A DNA stretch of 7,590 nt from Clostridiales bacterium. GTDB taxonomy: Bacteria; Bacillota; Clostridia; Christensenellales; CAG-314. The stretch is from contig DPQS01000001.1 of assembly GCA_003537755.1 (NCBI GenBank), positions 3,653 through 11,242 of the forward strand, written 5' to 3'. Both the position numbers and the translations under genes were made by a program. Shown one piece after another: positions 1 through 6,502 of this stretch (positions are counted from its first letter, which is position 1; every line of letters begins with the position of its first letter). The notes under the pieces were generated by a model, which did no database searches, had not been told where the DNA came from, and saw only the letters and a program-made list of their open reading frames with translations.

Positions 1-121
1 ATATACTATGCGTGTAATAGTATTTTATAAATTGTCGATTTTTGTTATTATTTGTTATAAAAAGTTTATTTTTGTTGTATTTTCAGATAAAAATATTGCG
101 AAATTCACTGCTCTGAACAAA
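1..121. other. AT-rich non-coding stretch beyond spoIVA
   Basis: This stretch lies beyond the spoIVA terminator and has no convincing gene. It is strongly AT-rich, with many TTTTTGTT runs. A frame opening at the ATG at position 8 runs on through the terminator into spoIVA and looks like chance. The stretch contains a 7-bp inverted repeat at 4-24 and a degenerate direct repeat at 26-52 and 56-82 (see findings). It probably precedes another minus-strand gene outside the window, but I saw no clear -35/-10 pair. Confidence 0.5.
4..24. repeat. Inverted repeat ATACTAT-N7-ATAGTAT
   Basis: The arms ATACTAT and ATAGTAT are perfect 7-bp complements separated by seven bases. A near copy lies at the other end of the window (7569-7590). 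The two share ACTATG, two variable bases and TGTAATAGTATTTT, which is 20 of 22 positions, in the same orientation. The size and symmetry would suit an operator for a dimeric repressor or a small dispersed repeat. Which of these it is cannot be told from two copies, and chance in AT-rich DNA is not excluded. Confidence 0.4.
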
Positions 122-124
122 CAG

Positions 125-155
125 AAAAAGTGCGGAAAATCGTCTTTCCGCACTT
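125..155 (-). terminator. Intrinsic terminator of spoIVA
   Basis: On the minus strand the arms AAGTGCGGAAA and TTTCCGCACTT form a perfect 11-bp stem (plus coordinates 128-138 and 145-155) with a six-base loop. A T-rich run follows. It lies about 45 bases past the spoIVA stop codon. The opposite strand also has a short T run a few bases beyond the stem, so some bidirectional activity is possible. Confidence 0.9.
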
Positions 156-200
156 CTGCTTTTTGTCCTCAAACCGTATTTCGGTCAGTTTGCTACGGCT

Positions 201-1661
201 TTACAGCAGCACGCAAATCATGCCGCCCTTGTTTTCGTTGACTATACGCCCGACGGTCTTGTTGAGTTTCTGCTTGATTTCTGTCGGCATCCGACTGCAT
301 TTACTCATAAGGCTTTCTTCCGTCGCTCCCGCCATGCTGCGCCCGTACATATTTGCGTTCCAGATAACTTTCGGGTCTTTCTTGTACTGGTCAAGCAGGT
401 ATTCGCTTTGTTGCTGAGTGCCTATCATAGGGCTGATGTCGGCTTTGACATCCACCTTGATTACGTGGTAACTGGGCGCAGTCGCGTGCATCAGTATTCC
501 GTAGATGTTGCCCTGACGTATCAACGCCGGTTCGTCTACCGTCATTTTGTCAAGTTCGGGATACACCACGCCGTAGCCGCTGTTGTCCGCTTCGTCAAAC
601 GCACCCTTCACGCGGTCATACATTTGCTGCGCGTAAGCGGCTTTTGTAACGAAACTCATAAGAGAATATTCGTCCGACACGTCCACGCCGGCAACCTCGG
701 CAATGATGTCGAAATACAGGTTTTTGCCGGGCGTAAAGTCGTAGGTTATTGTGCCCGTCGCCATATCGAGGGACGACACGGTTACACTTTCGGCAAACTT
801 ACAGCCTTCAAATCCGCGGCAAAGTTTGTCGGCGTCGCACATTTTGCAAAGACTTTCGGCACATTTTTTGACCGTTGCAAGCACTTCGGCGACAACCTTG
901 TTGTCGGCACTCAACGCCCGCATCCACTTTGGCAGATTGACAAAAATCCGCGCCACGGGAAATTCGCGCAACAACGCCAACACCACACTTTCCATTGTCT
1001 TTTTGTCGGCTTTCTGCACGTCCACGGCAACCACCGTCGCACCGTACTTTGCGGCAATTTCGTCGCACACGGCACGGGCATTGTCACCATCGGGCATCGT
1101 GCTGTTTACGACAACCACGTAAGGCTTGCCTATTCTGTCAAGTTCCACTATCGTGCGAGCCTCGGCTGCGACGTAGTTTTCGCGCGGAATGTCGCCTATG
1201 CTGCCGTCGGTCGTCACAACCACCGCAACCGTCGAATGCTCGCTTGCCACAATGTGAGTGCCCAGTTCCGCAGCCTTTTCAAACGGAATAGGCTCACTTT
1301 GCCAAGGCGTGTTTACAAGGCGAGGTTTGTCGTCCTCAGTCAGACCTTCCGCGCCGTCCACAGGGTAGCCGACGCAATCGATAAGGCGCACGTTTGCCGT
1401 AGACTTGTCGCCCAGCGTAATTTTTACCCCACCGGAAGGAACAAACTTCGGCTGAGTTGTCATTATTGTTTTTCCGTCGGCTGATTGCGGCAGTTCGTCC
1501 ACGGTACGCTTTTTGTCGTTTTTGTCGGTTATGTTTGGCAAAATCACCTTTTGCATAAATTGCGAAACAAAGGTAGACTTGCCCGTGCGTACAGGTCCGA
1601 CAACCCCGATGTAAATGTCGCCGCCCGTTCTTTCCGCAATGTCGCGGTAAATGCTGTTCAT
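201..1661 (-). CDS. spoIVA: Stage IV sporulation protein A (coat morphogenetic ATPase)
   Basis: SpoIVA is made in the mother cell, binds and hydrolyses ATP, and polymerises on the outer forespore membrane as the basement layer of the spore coat. It is also needed for cortex formation. The 486 residues are close to the roughly 492 of Bacillus subtilis and align end to end from memory. Visible motifs are the N-terminal IAERTGGDIYIGVVG, Walker A GPVRTGKST at 22-30, DELPQS at 55-60, the TTQPKFVP segment at 68-75 and Walker B RLIDCVGY at 92-99. The C-terminus NKGGMICVLL is typical of the family. The ATG is supported by GGGAGG five bases upstream. A sigma-E-like promoter and a terminator flank the gene, which suggests it is transcribed alone. 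Five cysteines cluster at 267-287, where the B. subtilis protein as I recall it has none. Confidence 0.97.
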   Translation of the reverse strand: MNSIYRDIAERTGGDIYIGVVGPVRTGKSTFVSQFMQKVILPNITDKNDKKRTVDELPQSADGKTIMTTQPKFVPSGGVKITLGDKSTANVRLIDCVGYPVDGAEGLTEDDKPRLVNTPWQSEPIPFEKAAELGTHIVASEHSTVAVVVTTDGSIGDIPRENYVAAEARTIVELDRIGKPYVVVVNSTMPDGDNARAVCDEIAAKYGATVVAVDVQKADKKTMESVVLALLREFPVARIFVNLPKWMRALSADNKVVAEVLATVKKCAESLCKMCDADKLCRGFEGCKFAESVTVSSLDMATGTITYDFTPGKNLYFDIIAEVAGVDVSDEYSLMSFVTKAAYAQQMYDRVKGAFDEADNSGYGVVYPELDKMTVDEPALIRQGNIYGILMHATAPSYHVIKVDVKADISPMIGTQQQSEYLLDQYKKDPKVIWNANMYGRSMAGATEESLMSKCSRMPTEIKQKLNKTVGRIVNENKGGMICVLL

Positions 1662-1666
1662 TTTTT

Positions 1667-1672
1667 CCTCCC
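1667..1672 (-). promoter_or_regulatory. Ribosome binding site of spoIVA
   Basis: GGGAGG lies five bases before the ATG at 1661. It is a strong Shine-Dalgarno match and fixes the start that leads into the conserved IAERTGGD segment. Confidence 0.85.
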
Positions 1673-1685
1673 GATTAGTTGTTTA

Positions 1686-1715
1686 ATCCTATGCGGCAAC
1701 CGCGACAAACATTAC
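1686..1715 (-). promoter_or_regulatory. Putative sigma-E promoter of spoIVA
   Basis: On the minus strand GTAATGTT (1708-1715) and CATAGGAT (1686-1693) are separated by 14 bases. The B. subtilis sigma-E consensus, from memory, is about GTCATATT and CATACAAT with 13-15 bases between, so each element matches at six of eight positions. The -10 ends 25 bases before the spoIVA ATG, which leaves room for a short leader with the Shine-Dalgarno. spoIVA is a known sigma-E gene in B. subtilis, which makes the match more credible than the sequence alone would. Confidence 0.6.
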
Positions 1716-1725
1716 AAAAGACAAC

Positions 1726-1764
1726 AAAAAAACAGCCCCGCCGCAAGTGAAACCGCAGAGGCTG
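1726..1764 (-). terminator. Intrinsic terminator between methyltransferase gene and spoIVA
   Basis: On the minus strand CAGCCTC pairs with GGGGCTG (seven pairs, one of them G-T). Weaker GC pairs lie inside, and seven T residues (1726-1732) follow directly. The other strand also ends in seven T (1767-1773) two bases past the stem, so it may work both ways. It sits just upstream of the spoIVA promoter and would keep read-through from the housekeeping operon out of spoIVA. Confidence 0.7.
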
Positions 1765-1795
1765 CATTTTTTTGAAACCATTTGAAATTACCGAC

Positions 1796-1824
1796 TTGTA
1801 CAATTTTCACTCAGAGTTTATAAT
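1796..1824 (+). promoter_or_regulatory. Promoter-like sequence on the plus strand
   Basis: TTGTAC (1796-1801), a 17-base spacer and a perfect TATAAT (1819-1824) lie in the intergenic region. They point rightward into the 3' end of the methyltransferase gene, antisense to it. The -35 matches the consensus at only three of six positions. No plus-strand gene lies downstream. It may be a chance match or may start an antisense transcript. Confidence 0.35.
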
Positions 1825-1894
1825 TTCGACATCGCAAACAACCTTTGAAGTGTCTTTCCCCGTTCTTTCGTGTGGGCGTTCGTTCGAGGGTAAC

Positions 1895-1918
1895 AAAAAA
1901 ACTATTGTTTATAAACAA
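1895..1918 (-). terminator. Weak terminator candidate at methyltransferase stop
   Basis: A perfect 14-base palindrome, TTGTTTATAAACAA (1905-1918), covers the last codons of the methyltransferase gene. The TAG stop and then seven T residues (1895-1901) follow it on the minus strand. The hairpin would be short and all AT but for one G-C pair per arm, so its stability is doubtful. The GC-rich terminator further on is the better candidate. Confidence 0.3.
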
Positions 1919-3044
1919 GGTCAAACAATTTTTGCTTAAAGCCGTACTTTTGCATAAGACTTTCCAGTTTGTCCTTGTTCGCTTGTCGTGCGGGCCTTGT
2001 ACGTTCGGCACGAAGCATAATGTTTTTGGGCGAATGGGCAAGGTCGACAAATTCCATTACGTCAACGTTGTAGCCGCAGTCCTCGAGAATTTGCGCGCGG
2101 ATTGCGTCGGTAAGTAATGCCGACGTGCGTTCCTTGACAATGCCGTATTTAAGCAATATATCGAGGTCGCCGCCGCAAGTACCGATATTTTTGTTTATTT
2201 CGTGTTGGCAGCAAGGCACCGAAAAGATGTACTTTGCGTTATGCTTGATTGCAAAGTCCAGCGCGTAATCGGTTGCGACGTCGCACGCATGCAGACAAAT
2301 GACCGCATCGACTTTACCGTCAAACAGCGAGTCTTTCGTCACGTCGGCAACGACGAATGTCAGATCGGCGCAATTATACTTTGCAGCAAGTCGATTACAT
2401 TTTTCCACCACGTCGGCTTTGAGATCGTACCCTATTATCTTTACTTTTTGTTTGCGGATTTGGGTAAAGTAATAATGAACAATAAACGTAAGATAGGATT
2501 TTCCGCAGCCGAAATCCAGCACGGTAAGCGGCTCCTTTACTTCGGCAAACTTGTCGTCGAGAATTTCTACAAAGCGGTTTATCTGCCTGTATTTGTCGTA
2601 CATACTGTTGACCACTTTGAAATCTTTTGTAAACACACCAAGGTCTACAAGGGGTAACACGGGCATACCCTCGGTAAGAATGTAATTTTTCTTCTTGTTT
2701 TGTCCCTCGTCCTTTTGCTTGTTTACAGCCTTTTTTACAAGACGTTTGACATTGCCTTTGCCGTTTGAAAGGTACGTAATGTCGGCGTTGTCCGTACTGA
2801 CAAGCACCTGTCTGAACTTTACAAACAAATTTTCTTCGCAGTAGTCGGCAATGTCGGCACAGGAAACTTTGCTTTGAAACGCCTGCGTTTTTGTAAAACT
2901 CTCGACGTAAAACAAACCGCAGTCTTTGCCCGTAAGTTGTCGCACGCTTATGCGAACAAAACCCTGTTTTTCAACAGGGTTACTTGCTACTATTCTGACT
3001 ATTCTTTGCGGATTTTCAAATTCCGTTTTGTCACCGATTTTCAT
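1902..3044 (-). CDS. Class I SAM-dependent methyltransferase, substrate unknown
   Basis: This is a 380-residue protein of the Methyltransf_32-like group that is widespread in Firmicutes; its substrate is not known to me. The N-terminal 120 residues form a separate basic region ending in a lysine-rich stretch (100-119). A conserved linker, YILTEGMPVLPLVDLGVF (121-138), follows. The Rossmann methyltransferase domain has motif I VLDFGCGKSYL (175-185), an acidic GYDLKAD (205-211) expected to hold the SAM ribose, LHACDVATD (251-259) and VPCCQHE (276-282). HSPKNIM (338-344) is near the end. The paired cysteine and histidine motifs are typical of the group and may serve catalysis or metal binding. 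The gene starts 19 bases after plsY. The ATG at 3044 is the only start in frame before an upstream stop and has no recognisable Shine-Dalgarno, so translation may depend on ribosomes arriving from plsY. Confidence 0.85.
   Translation of the reverse strand: MKIGDKTEFENPQRIVRIVASNPVEKQGFVRISVRQLTGKDCGLFYVESFTKTQAFQSKVSCADIADYCEENLFVKFRQVLVSTDNADITYLSNGKGNVKRLVKKAVNKQKDEGQNKKKNYILTEGMPVLPLVDLGVFTKDFKVVNSMYDKYRQINRFVEILDDKFAEVKEPLTVLDFGCGKSYLTFIVHYYFTQIRKQKVKIIGYDLKADVVEKCNRLAAKYNCADLTFVVADVTKDSLFDGKVDAVICLHACDVATDYALDFAIKHNAKYIFSVPCCQHEINKNIGTCGGDLDILLKYGIVKERTSALLTDAIRAQILEDCGYNVDVMEFVDLAHSPKNIMLRAERTRPARQANKDKLESLMQKYGFKQKLFDLVYKQ
2955..2981 (-). other. Stable hairpin with GAAA loop inside the methyltransferase gene
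   Basis: On the minus strand AACCCTGTT and AACAGGGTT (2973-2981 and 2960-2968) form a perfect 9-bp stem closed by a GAAA loop. TTGTT follows at once, so the T run reads TTTTGTT counting the last stem bases. It begins about 63 bases after the start codon, in codons 22-29. It resembles a small intrinsic terminator or attenuator inside the coding region. The codons also encode an ordinary protein segment, so a chance origin is possible. Confidence 0.4.
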
Positions 3045-3063
3045 ATACGTGTTGATTTTTCAA

Positions 3064-3840
3064 TTACTTTTTTGCCGAATTTTCTGATTCGTCGGAACTC
3101 TGGTTTTTTGCTGTTTGTTCCTCTTCGTTTGCTGTTTCGACGGCAGTTTTGTCAGGCTTTTCATACAGTACGGAAGCCTTACCTTTGAGTGCACGTCTGA
3201 CACCCGTCGGCAATTCGTGTCCCTTGACAAGTCGCACTATGTTGTGCCTGTGGGCAAACAACACCACCGCAAACATCACCGTCACAAGGCAGGCGTTGAA
3301 TGCGCCGATTTCTCCGAGCGAAGCTGCCCATGCCCACACGATGTTGAACACTGAGTAACAAATACTCATCACCGACATCCGGTCTGTAATCAGTACCAGG
3401 GCGATTATCGGAAGCACGCAACACAGCGTAACCAAAGGCTCAAGACAAAACATCACGCCGATACTTGTCGCAACACCTTTGCCGCCCTTAAAGCCGTAAT
3501 AAACGGGAAATACATGCCCGAGCACAGCAAACAGCCCGGCAACGTGCTTGGCAGTAGTCACTGCGGCAGGCTCGAAACCCACCTTGTCAAAAATGAACGC
3601 ACTTACAAGACACGCGACAACGCCCTTCAACGCGTCGCATAAAAATGTCAGCGCGCCCATGCGCAATCCGAACACGCGGAACATGTTTGTCGTACCGGGG
3701 TTTCCGCTTCCGTACTCGCGCACATCTGTACGTTTGAACAGGTGCGAAAACAAAATAGAAAAGTTTATCGAGCCGACAAGCGCGCCGCCGGCGGCTACAA
3801 GCACAAGTTGCCACCAGTATGTCACAAAAACATCAAACAT
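3064..3840 (-). CDS. plsY: Acyl-phosphate:glycerol-3-phosphate acyltransferase PlsY
   Basis: PlsY is an inner-membrane enzyme that transfers the acyl group from acyl phosphate to glycerol-3-phosphate, giving lysophosphatidic acid, the first committed step of phospholipid synthesis with PlsX. The family motifs are present: GSINFSILF (23-31), GSGNPGTTN (44-52), GHVFPVYYGFKGGKGVAT (108-125) and HRHNIVRLVKGHE (197-209). Several hydrophobic helices separate them, starting at about 8-33. The protein is 258 residues, compared with about 200 for typical members. The excess is a hydrophilic, Glu/Ser/Lys-rich C-terminal tail from about 226 on. Only two bases separate it from the der stop, and the Shine-Dalgarno GAGGAAG (3848-3854) lies within the end of der, so the two genes are probably translationally coupled. 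Confidence 0.95.
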   Translation of the reverse strand: MFDVFVTYWWQLVLVAAGGALVGSINFSILFSHLFKRTDVREYGSGNPGTTNMFRVFGLRMGALTFLCDALKGVVACLVSAFIFDKVGFEPAAVTTAKHVAGLFAVLGHVFPVYYGFKGGKGVATSIGVMFCLEPLVTLCCVLPIIALVLITDRMSVMSICYSVFNIVWAWAASLGEIGAFNACLVTVMFAVVLFAHRHNIVRLVKGHELPTGVRRALKGKASVLYEKPDKTAVETANEEEQTAKNQSSDESENSAKK

Positions 3841-3842
3841 AA

Positions 3843-5171
3843 TTATTCTTCCTCACTGCCGTCACGGAATACAAGCCTTATCGGCGTGCCGTCAAGCGAA
3901 AACGCTCGCCGGATATAGTTTTCAAGATATCGTCTGTATGAAAAATGCACCAGTTTCGCTTCATTGGTGAAGAAAATAAACGTCGGCGGCTGCGTGGAAG
4001 CCTGCGTGACGTACTTGATTTTTGCACGTCGTCCGCTGCTTGCAGGAGGTTCCACCGCGGCAATTGCGTCTGCAACAACGTCGTTCAGCATACCTGTAGT
4101 CGCACGGAAGGTACTTTTGGCGTATACGTAGTTGACCTCGTCCATCAGTTTGTTTACGCGTTGTCCCGTAAGTGCCGAAACTGTCACAAAACGGAAGTAG
4201 TCCATAAACGCCAGGTCGCACGCCAGATCCTTTTTGAACTTTTCCACCGTGTGTGTGTCCTTTTCAATCAGGTCCCACTTGTTGACAACCACAACACTCG
4301 GCTTGCCCTGTTCGTCGATAAATCCTGCGATTTTCACGTCCTGTTCGCTCAGTCCCTCGCCTGCATCCATTACAAGCAAACATACGTCGGCTCGACGCAC
4401 CGCATTAAGCGAGCGCATGACGGAATACTCTTCCACCGTGTCATCTGCAATGGCACGTTTGCGGCGCATGCCTGCGGTGTCGATTATCGTATATTTTTGT
4501 CCGTTGTATTCAAACGGCGTGTCGATAGCGTCGCGCGTCGTACCTGCCACATCCGACACGATTGTGCGGTTGTATCCCAAAATTTTGTTTACAAGCGAAC
4601 TTTTGCCTGCGTTGGGTTTGCCCACAACGGCAATTTTGATAGATCCGTCGTCCTGCTCGTACTCGCCGTCGGTAAAATACGACACAACCTCGTCCAGAAG
4701 GTCGCCTATGCCCTGTTTCTGCTCGGCTGCGATGGGATAAACTTCGCCGTAGCCCAGCATGTAGAAGTCAGACAGATCGGCTTCCATAAAGTGGTCAACC
4801 TTGTTTACAACAAGAATAACGGGCTTGTTGGTTTTGCGCAAAAGTTGCCCGACGTCGTAGTCTTCGCTGGTAAGTCCGCTTTTGTAATCGGTAAAAAACA
4901 AAATTACGTCTGCAAGGTCAAGCGCGATTTGTGCCTGCTCGCGTATGTGGCGAAACATCACGTCGTCGCTTTTTGTCTGTATGCCGCCTGTATCGACCAG
5001 TGTAAAAGGCTTACCCAGCCACTCGGCATCGGCATAAATTCTGTCGCGCGTTACGCCGGGCATATCGGACACAATGGAAATACGGCTACCGCACACCTTG
5101 TTGAAAAAGGTCGATTTGCCAACATTGGGTTTGCCCACTATGGCAACAAGAGGTTTGTTGTTACTGCTCAT
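3843..5171 (-). CDS. der: Ribosome-associated double GTPase Der (EngA)
   Basis: Der is an essential GTPase with two G domains in tandem and a KH-like domain; it acts in maturation of the 50S ribosomal subunit. The 442 residues match the usual length. G domain 1 shows GKPNVGKS (13-20), DTGG (60-63) and NKVD (123-126). G domain 2 shows GKPNAGKS (184-191), DTAG (231-234), NKWD (297-300) and VSALTGQ (331-337). The KH-like region runs from about 350 to 438 and contains IKYVTQ and HFSYRRYLENYIRRAF. In G domain 1 the G5 position reads IAAEQ where SA is usual, a mild deviation. The ATG is preceded by GGAGAA with a six-base gap. The gene starts 27 bases after the DUF512 gene and runs directly into plsY. 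Confidence 0.97.
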   Translation of the reverse strand: MSSNNKPLVAIVGKPNVGKSTFFNKVCGSRISIVSDMPGVTRDRIYADAEWLGKPFTLVDTGGIQTKSDDVMFRHIREQAQIALDLADVILFFTDYKSGLTSEDYDVGQLLRKTNKPVILVVNKVDHFMEADLSDFYMLGYGEVYPIAAEQKQGIGDLLDEVVSYFTDGEYEQDDGSIKIAVVGKPNAGKSSLVNKILGYNRTIVSDVAGTTRDAIDTPFEYNGQKYTIIDTAGMRRKRAIADDTVEEYSVMRSLNAVRRADVCLLVMDAGEGLSEQDVKIAGFIDEQGKPSVVVVNKWDLIEKDTHTVEKFKKDLACDLAFMDYFRFVTVSALTGQRVNKLMDEVNYVYAKSTFRATTGMLNDVVADAIAAVEPPASSGRRAKIKYVTQASTQPPTFIFFTNEAKLVHFSYRRYLENYIRRAFSLDGTPIRLVFRDGSEEE

Positions 5172-5177
5172 AAGTAA

Positions 5178-5183
5178 TTCTCC
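5178..5183 (-). promoter_or_regulatory. Ribosome binding site of der
   Basis: GGAGAA lies six bases before the der ATG at 5171, within the 27-base gap after the DUF512 gene. It confirms the chosen start. Confidence 0.7.
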
Positions 5184-5198
5184 GCTGTCAATGTAATG

Positions 5199-6497
5199 TC
5201 ACTCGCACTCGAGAAGCGCAAGGCAGGTTTCGTAGCCATCAGACACGATTTCGACGTTTTTGCCTGTCAGTTGCTTAAATTCCGTCAATGTCATACCGTC
5301 AAGGAACACATCCTCGATTTCGCGCAGCATAACGCGGGGCAAAATCAACGTGTCGCCGATGTCGTCGCGCCCTTTAAGCGTTTCCACTATGTCGCCGCCC
5401 ACAACAAGTCCGGCAACGGTAACCGTTTCGCCGAAAAACTTGTTGACTACTGCCACCACGTTGGCGTTCAGCTCAGGAAACTTCGCCTTTGCCTTGTCTA
5501 CCAGTTGCTGAATAATCGGTCCTGCCGATACGCCGGTAACAAGGGTAAAACTGCCCTTTTTCGCCGCTACTGCATCGGCAAACGCAAGATCGAACTGGTA
5601 ACGGGTGTCGGCAACCAGTCCTACGCCGTTTTCCAGTTGGTTAAAGTCGCCGTAGTATTCCGCAGGGGGCAACTCTCGCTTGGCGTACACGTACATTTCG
5701 TCCGAGCAGTACGCAAAGTGCTGTCCTGTCTTTGCAAAGCAATCCGCGTCGAAGGTTTCCACAAGGTCAATAGCGGCGTTTGCTTCAAACTGCGTAACAA
5801 GACGAAGATCGGCAAGTCCGCAACGGAATTTTGTAAGTCCCACCGGCACGATAGCCACGTTTTGCACGGCAGGATACAGCGAGTACAAGTCGGTAAGCGT
5901 TTTGTGCAGCACCTCGCCGTCATTGAGCCCGGGGCACATTACAACCTGCGTGTACATGCTTATTCCACCGTCGGCAAACTGCTTAAGCAACGGCATAATG
6001 TCGCGTGCGCGCGGATTACCCAGAAGTTTGCGGCGGATTGTATCGTCCGTAGCATGTACCGAAACATACAACGGCGAAAACTTTTTGTCCAGTATGCGCG
6101 CAAGCTCCTTGTCCGAAAGGTTGGTAAGCGTTACAAAGTTGCCCGAAACAAAACTGAGCCGCCAGTCGTCGTCCTTGACGTACAATGTCGGGCGTTGCCC
6201 CTTGGGCAGTTGGTCTACAAAGCAAAACACGCACTTGTTGGCGCACCATCTCGGCTCGATGTAGCACTCGTCGTAAAAATCCCAGCCCATTGGTTCGTTG
6301 ACGTCCTTTTTAACGCCGAACGTCAACTTTTTGTCGCCGCGCGTTATGCCCACGGTAAATTCCGACTGGGAATCGAAGTAGGCGACATCCAGCATGTCAA
6401 CTGCAGGTTGCCCGTTAAATTCCACTATGAGGTCGTCCTTTTTAAGACCTGTTTTTGCCGCCGTCGAGCCGCGCTCGATTGAAGAGATTTTAAGCAT
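5199..6497 (-). CDS. PDZ / radical SAM / DUF512 protein of unknown function
   Basis: With the ATG at 6497 the protein has 432 residues. A PDZ-like domain (about 1-65, with SIERGSTAAKTGLKKDDLIVEFNG split over 6-29) comes first. A radical-SAM core with the Cys-x3-Cys-x2-Cys cluster motif (C85, C89, C92, in WCANKCVFCFVDQLPKG) follows, then the C-terminal DUF512 region with NKFFGETVTVAGLVVGGDI (352-370) and DVFLDGMTL (396-404). The three cysteines should bind a 4Fe-4S cluster that cleaves S-adenosylmethionine. The substrate is unknown; family members are annotated only as putative FeS oxidoreductases. It commonly stands just before der in clostridia, as here. An in-frame TTG at 6518 would add seven residues but lies inside a hairpin, so I prefer the ATG, although neither start has a clear Shine-Dalgarno. 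Confidence 0.9.
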   Translation of the reverse strand: MLKISSIERGSTAAKTGLKKDDLIVEFNGQPAVDMLDVAYFDSQSEFTVGITRGDKKLTFGVKKDVNEPMGWDFYDECYIEPRWCANKCVFCFVDQLPKGQRPTLYVKDDDWRLSFVSGNFVTLTNLSDKELARILDKKFSPLYVSVHATDDTIRRKLLGNPRARDIMPLLKQFADGGISMYTQVVMCPGLNDGEVLHKTLTDLYSLYPAVQNVAIVPVGLTKFRCGLADLRLVTQFEANAAIDLVETFDADCFAKTGQHFAYCSDEMYVYAKRELPPAEYYGDFNQLENGVGLVADTRYQFDLAFADAVAAKKGSFTLVTGVSAGPIIQQLVDKAKAKFPELNANVVAVVNKFFGETVTVAGLVVGGDIVETLKGRDDIGDTLILPRVMLREIEDVFLDGMTLTEFKQLTGKNVEIVSDGYETCLALLECE

Positions 6498-6502
6498 AAC
6501 CA

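Noticed and set aside
8..241. Small plus-strand frame starting MRVIVF
   Set aside because: It reads through the spoIVA terminator and into spoIVA antisense, and its composition follows the AT-rich DNA. The similar MSVIVF start at 7572 is cut off by the window and cannot be judged.
408..1484. Long open frame on the plus strand opposite spoIVA (358 codons)
   Set aside because: It is antisense to a clear spoIVA, is rich in His, Arg and Cys, and has no recognisable domain. Such frames arise when the true gene avoids TTA, CTA and TCA codons.
1811..2050. 79-codon minus-strand frame overlapping the methyltransferase 3' end
   Set aside because: Most of it overlaps the methyltransferase in another frame; it has no Shine-Dalgarno and no family features.
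3786..3797. GC-rich palindrome GCCGCCGGCGGC near the start of plsY
   Set aside because: It encodes the Ala/Gly-rich first membrane segment (AAGGA), has no loop or T run, and is best explained by codon choice.
3945..5177. Long open frame on the plus strand opposite der (410 codons)
   Set aside because: It mirrors der almost exactly, with biased composition and no family resemblance; it is a shadow of codon usage.
5196..6482. Long open frame on the plus strand opposite the DUF512 gene (428 codons)
   Set aside because: It is antisense to a gene with intact motifs, has no domain of its own, and has a basic, His/Arg-rich composition typical of antisense frames.
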